Assembly: GCA_937926195.1 (NCBI GenBank)
Contig: CALEXZ010000101.1
Span: 1-7,780, forward strand
Direction of reading: 5' to 3'
Length of the DNA stretch: 7,780 nucleotides
DNA from: an uncultured Actinomyces sp.
Lineage (GTDB): Bacteria > Actinomycetota > Actinomycetes > Actinomycetales > Actinomycetaceae
The position numbers and the translations under genes were made by a program. Positions 6,120 through 7,780 of this stretch are shown one piece after another. Numbering within the stretch: the first letter of the stretch is position 1; each line of letters starts with the position of its first letter. The notes under the pieces were generated by a model. The model worked only from the letters and a program-made list of their open reading frames with translations. It was not told the DNA's origin and did no database searches.

Positions 6120-7672
6120 GCACCAGCGTCCCGGGGACGCGTGTCACCGGCCTGGAGACCGAGTTCGGTGTCCTGTGCGCTCCCGCCGGGCCGCCGCAGC
6201 CCGCGAGCACCGACCTGCCGGACGTCGAGCAGGCGGCCGCGCTCATCTTCCGCCACCGCCCGATCGGCTACCGCAGCACCAACCTGTTCCTGCCCAACGG
6301 CGGGCGCCTCTACCTCGACATCGGCTCCCACCCCGAGTACGCCACCGCCGAGTGCGTGCGCGTGCGCGACCTCGTCGCCCAGGACCAGGCCGGGCGCGCG
6401 ATCCTGGCCTCCATGGCGCAGCAGGCCGCCGCGGGCCTGGCCCGCAGGGGGATCCGCGCCCGCTTCCACCTGCTGGCCAACAACACCGACTCCGTCGGCA
6501 ACACCTACGGCTGCCACGAGAGCTACTCCGTGCCCCGTCACCTCATCGGTGACGGGAGCAGGACCGAGGAGGGCGGCTCCGGACGCTCTGAGGCCACCAT
6601 GGCGGTCCTCACCTCCTTCCTGGCCACCCGCCCCGTGCTGGTCGGCTCCGGCAGACCGCTGCGGCCCGGTGCCGACGCCAGCGCCCTGCAGGCCCAGGGG
6701 CCGCAGGACGAGGAGGCCTGCTGGGGCCTGTCGCCGCGCGCGCCGCACCTGAGGTCCCTCACCTCCGCCGACACCACCGGCGAGCGCGCCCTCATCAACA
6801 CCCGCGACGAGCCCCACGCCGACGCCACCCGCCTGCGCCGCCTGCACGTCACCTGCGCCGACACCGCCATGGCCGAGCCCATGACCGGCCTGCGCAGCGC
6901 CCTCACCCTCCTGCTCCTGGACGCCCTCGAGGCCGGCTGGGACTTCACCGACCTCGTCCTGGCCGACCCGCTGGCCACCCTGTCCGCGCTGGGGGACAGC
7001 GCCTGGGGGGACGTCCCCGCCGTCACCGGCGACGGGCGGCGCCTGAGCGCCGTCGACGTCCAGGAGGCCTTCCTGGAGCGGATGAGCGACTACCTGCACG
7101 AGGCCGGGGTGCCAGAGTTCCTGCGCGGCGCCGAGCACCTGGTGGAGGACCTGGCCCCCCGCGTCGTCTCCGCGCTGCGCCACCGTGACGCCAGCGCCAT
7201 CGACACCGAGATCGACTGGGCCGTCAAGCGGCGTCTCATGCGCGCCCAGCGCGAGCGCCACCCCCAGCTGTGCGGCCAGGCGCTGGAGGCCCTGCGCGCG
7301 CGGGTCGACCTGGCCTACCACGACCTCAACACCGAGACCGGGCTGAGCCCGCGCCTGACCGCCCAGGGGGCCATGACGCGCCTGTGCGAGCCCCAGGAGG
7401 TCGAGGACGCCCGCCGCACACCCCCGGCCACGCGCGCCGCCCTGCGCGGCGCCTTCGTGGCGGCCTGCCTGGACGTGGGCGCCGACTTCTCGGTGACCTG
7501 GGAGAGCCTGCGCCTGGACTCGCCGGCCACCGCGCCCCTCGACCTGCCCGATCCCCTGGAGACGGTCAACGAGGCCGCCGAGTCGCTCACGCGGCGGGTG
7601 CGCGGCCTGCGCCCCGAGCAGATGCACCGCATCAACCTCGTGGGGCGCGGCGGCCTGGGGGCCCCGGGCTAG
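6116..7672 (+). CDS. pafA: Pup--protein ligase PafA, divergent form
   Basis: 518-aa ligase that phosphorylates the C-terminal Glu of Pup with ATP and joins it to substrate lysines. Visible motifs: GLETEFGV (E14, E16); NGGRLYLDIGSHPEYATAEC with catalytic Asp D68 and SHPEY (71-75); NNTDSVGNTYGCHES (122-136); INTRDEPHAD (227-236); and DTEIDWAVKRRL. There is no Dop-loop before GGRLYLD, and GSHPEYATAEC is the PafA form, so it is PafA rather than a second Dop. It is longer than the usual 450-480 aa through inserts at about 142-159 and 182-205. Several normally strict positions differ: LANN where Dop has FKNN, HES for HEN, SPRA for SQRA, and GLRSA for WLKLG. The GTG start overlaps the pup stop by GTGA, with a weak site GAAGG (6104-6108) upstream; no other start keeps the core motif. 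The gene sits where prcB would be in Mycobacterium. Family is sure; activity is likely but untested because of the changes. Confidence 0.94.
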   Translation: MSTSVPGTRVTGLETEFGVLCAPAGPPQPASTDLPDVEQAAALIFRHRPIGYRSTNLFLPNGGRLYLDIGSHPEYATAECVRVRDLVAQDQAGRAILASMAQQAAAGLARRGIRARFHLLANNTDSVGNTYGCHESYSVPRHLIGDGSRTEEGGSGRSEATMAVLTSFLATRPVLVGSGRPLRPGADASALQAQGPQDEEACWGLSPRAPHLRSLTSADTTGERALINTRDEPHADATRLRRLHVTCADTAMAEPMTGLRSALTLLLLDALEAGWDFTDLVLADPLATLSALGDSAWGDVPAVTGDGRRLSAVDVQEAFLERMSDYLHEAGVPEFLRGAEHLVEDLAPRVVSALRHRDASAIDTEIDWAVKRRLMRAQRERHPQLCGQALEALRARVDLAYHDLNTETGLSPRLTAQGAMTRLCEPQEVEDARRTPPATRAALRGAFVAACLDVGADFSVTWESLRLDSPATAPLDLPDPLETVNEAAESLTRRVRGLRPEQMHRINLVGRGGLGAPG

Positions 7673-7686
7673 GTCCCCTTCGGACC
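7672..7686 (+). other. Small hairpin at the pafA stop codon
   Basis: GGTCC (7672-7676) can pair with GGACC (7682-7686) around a CCTTC loop. Five pairs and no following U run: too weak to call a terminator alone. Confidence 0.25.
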
Positions 7687-7737
7687 CCGTCCTGGGCCTT
7701 GCCCGTCGCCGGCGCCCGCCGCCGTGCTCTGCCCGGT

Positions 7738-7771
7738 GCCCGCCGCCCCGCCGCCGGCGGGCGCGGCGGGC
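7738..7771 (+). terminator. GC-only hairpin downstream of pafA, possible terminator
   Basis: GCCCGCCGC (7738-7746) pairs with GCGGCGGGC (7763-7771). Inside it, CCCGCC (7747-7752) pairs with GGCGGG (7756-7761), leaving a GCC loop and one bulged C (7762): 15 G-C pairs. Only two T residues follow (7775-7776), so a classical U tract is missing, as in many high-GC actinobacterial terminators. It lies 65 bases past the pafA stop. The rest of 7673-7780 shows no gene. Such DNA forms hairpins easily by chance, hence the modest confidence. Confidence 0.42.
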
Positions 7772-7780
7772 GCGTTCGGG

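Noticed and set aside
5914..6246. Minus-strand 110-codon open frame over pup
   Set aside because: Pup is firmly identified on the plus strand. This frame is Arg/Ser/Pro-rich noise.
5960..7627. Minus-strand open frame of 555 codons opposite pup and pafA
   Set aside because: Shadow of pafA: repetitive Gly/Ala/Val/Gln composition, no ribosome-binding site, no recognisable domain.
6116..7672. Possibility that pafA is a second Dop or a glutamate-cysteine ligase
   Set aside because: There is no Dop-loop before GGRLYLD, GSHPEYATAEC and GCHES are the PafA pattern, and it lies directly after pup.
1..7780. CRISPR array, insertion sequence, tRNA or rRNA
   Set aside because: No regularly spaced repeats, transposase, terminal inverted repeats or tRNA-like cloverleaf were seen. 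Coding sequence fills nearly the whole window.

Overview
The window is about 70% GC or higher with strongly G/C-ending codons. It carries the pupylation gene set found almost only in Actinobacteria. The missing 20S proteasome genes, the style of the valyl-tRNA synthetase and the composition suggest an Actinomyces-like member of the Actinomycetaceae. That placement is inference, as no rRNA or species marker is present.

Layout: (1) 1-2328, minus strand, the first 776 codons of valS (valyl-tRNA synthetase), whose C-terminal end runs off the left edge. (2) 2329-2533, a divergent intergenic region of about 205 bp. It holds the least GC-rich stretch of the window, candidate overlapping promoters, a short tandem repeat and a palindrome just before a strong Shine-Dalgarno. 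(3) 2534-7672, plus strand, four tightly packed genes: arc (Mpa-type AAA ATPase), dop (deamidase/depupylase of Pup), pup (63-aa modifier) and pafA (Pup ligase). The joints dop-pup and pup-pafA are 4-bp stop/start overlaps, and arc-dop is 5 bp apart (or a 4-bp overlap if dop starts at GTG). (4) 7673-7780, no gene; it ends in a very GC-rich near-perfect hairpin that may be a terminator.

The genes form one pathway. Pup is encoded ending in Gly-Gly-Gln, so Dop must first deamidate it to Gly-Gly-Glu. PafA then links that Glu to lysines of target proteins using ATP. Dop can remove Pup again. The Arc hexamer binds Pup through its N-terminal coiled coil and unfolds the tagged protein.

In Mycobacterium-type clusters prcB and prcA (20S proteasome) lie between pup and pafA. 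Here pup and pafA overlap, leaving no room for them, and Arc ends without the Tyr-containing tail used to dock on the 20S core. Both point to a pupylation system working without a proteasome, as described for Corynebacterium. The most unusual part is PafA, which has replaced several residues that its paralog Dop in the same operon retains and carries two extra low-complexity segments. Dop has an enlarged Dop-loop and a further insertion. I found no wholly new system, CRISPR array, mobile element or RNA gene.
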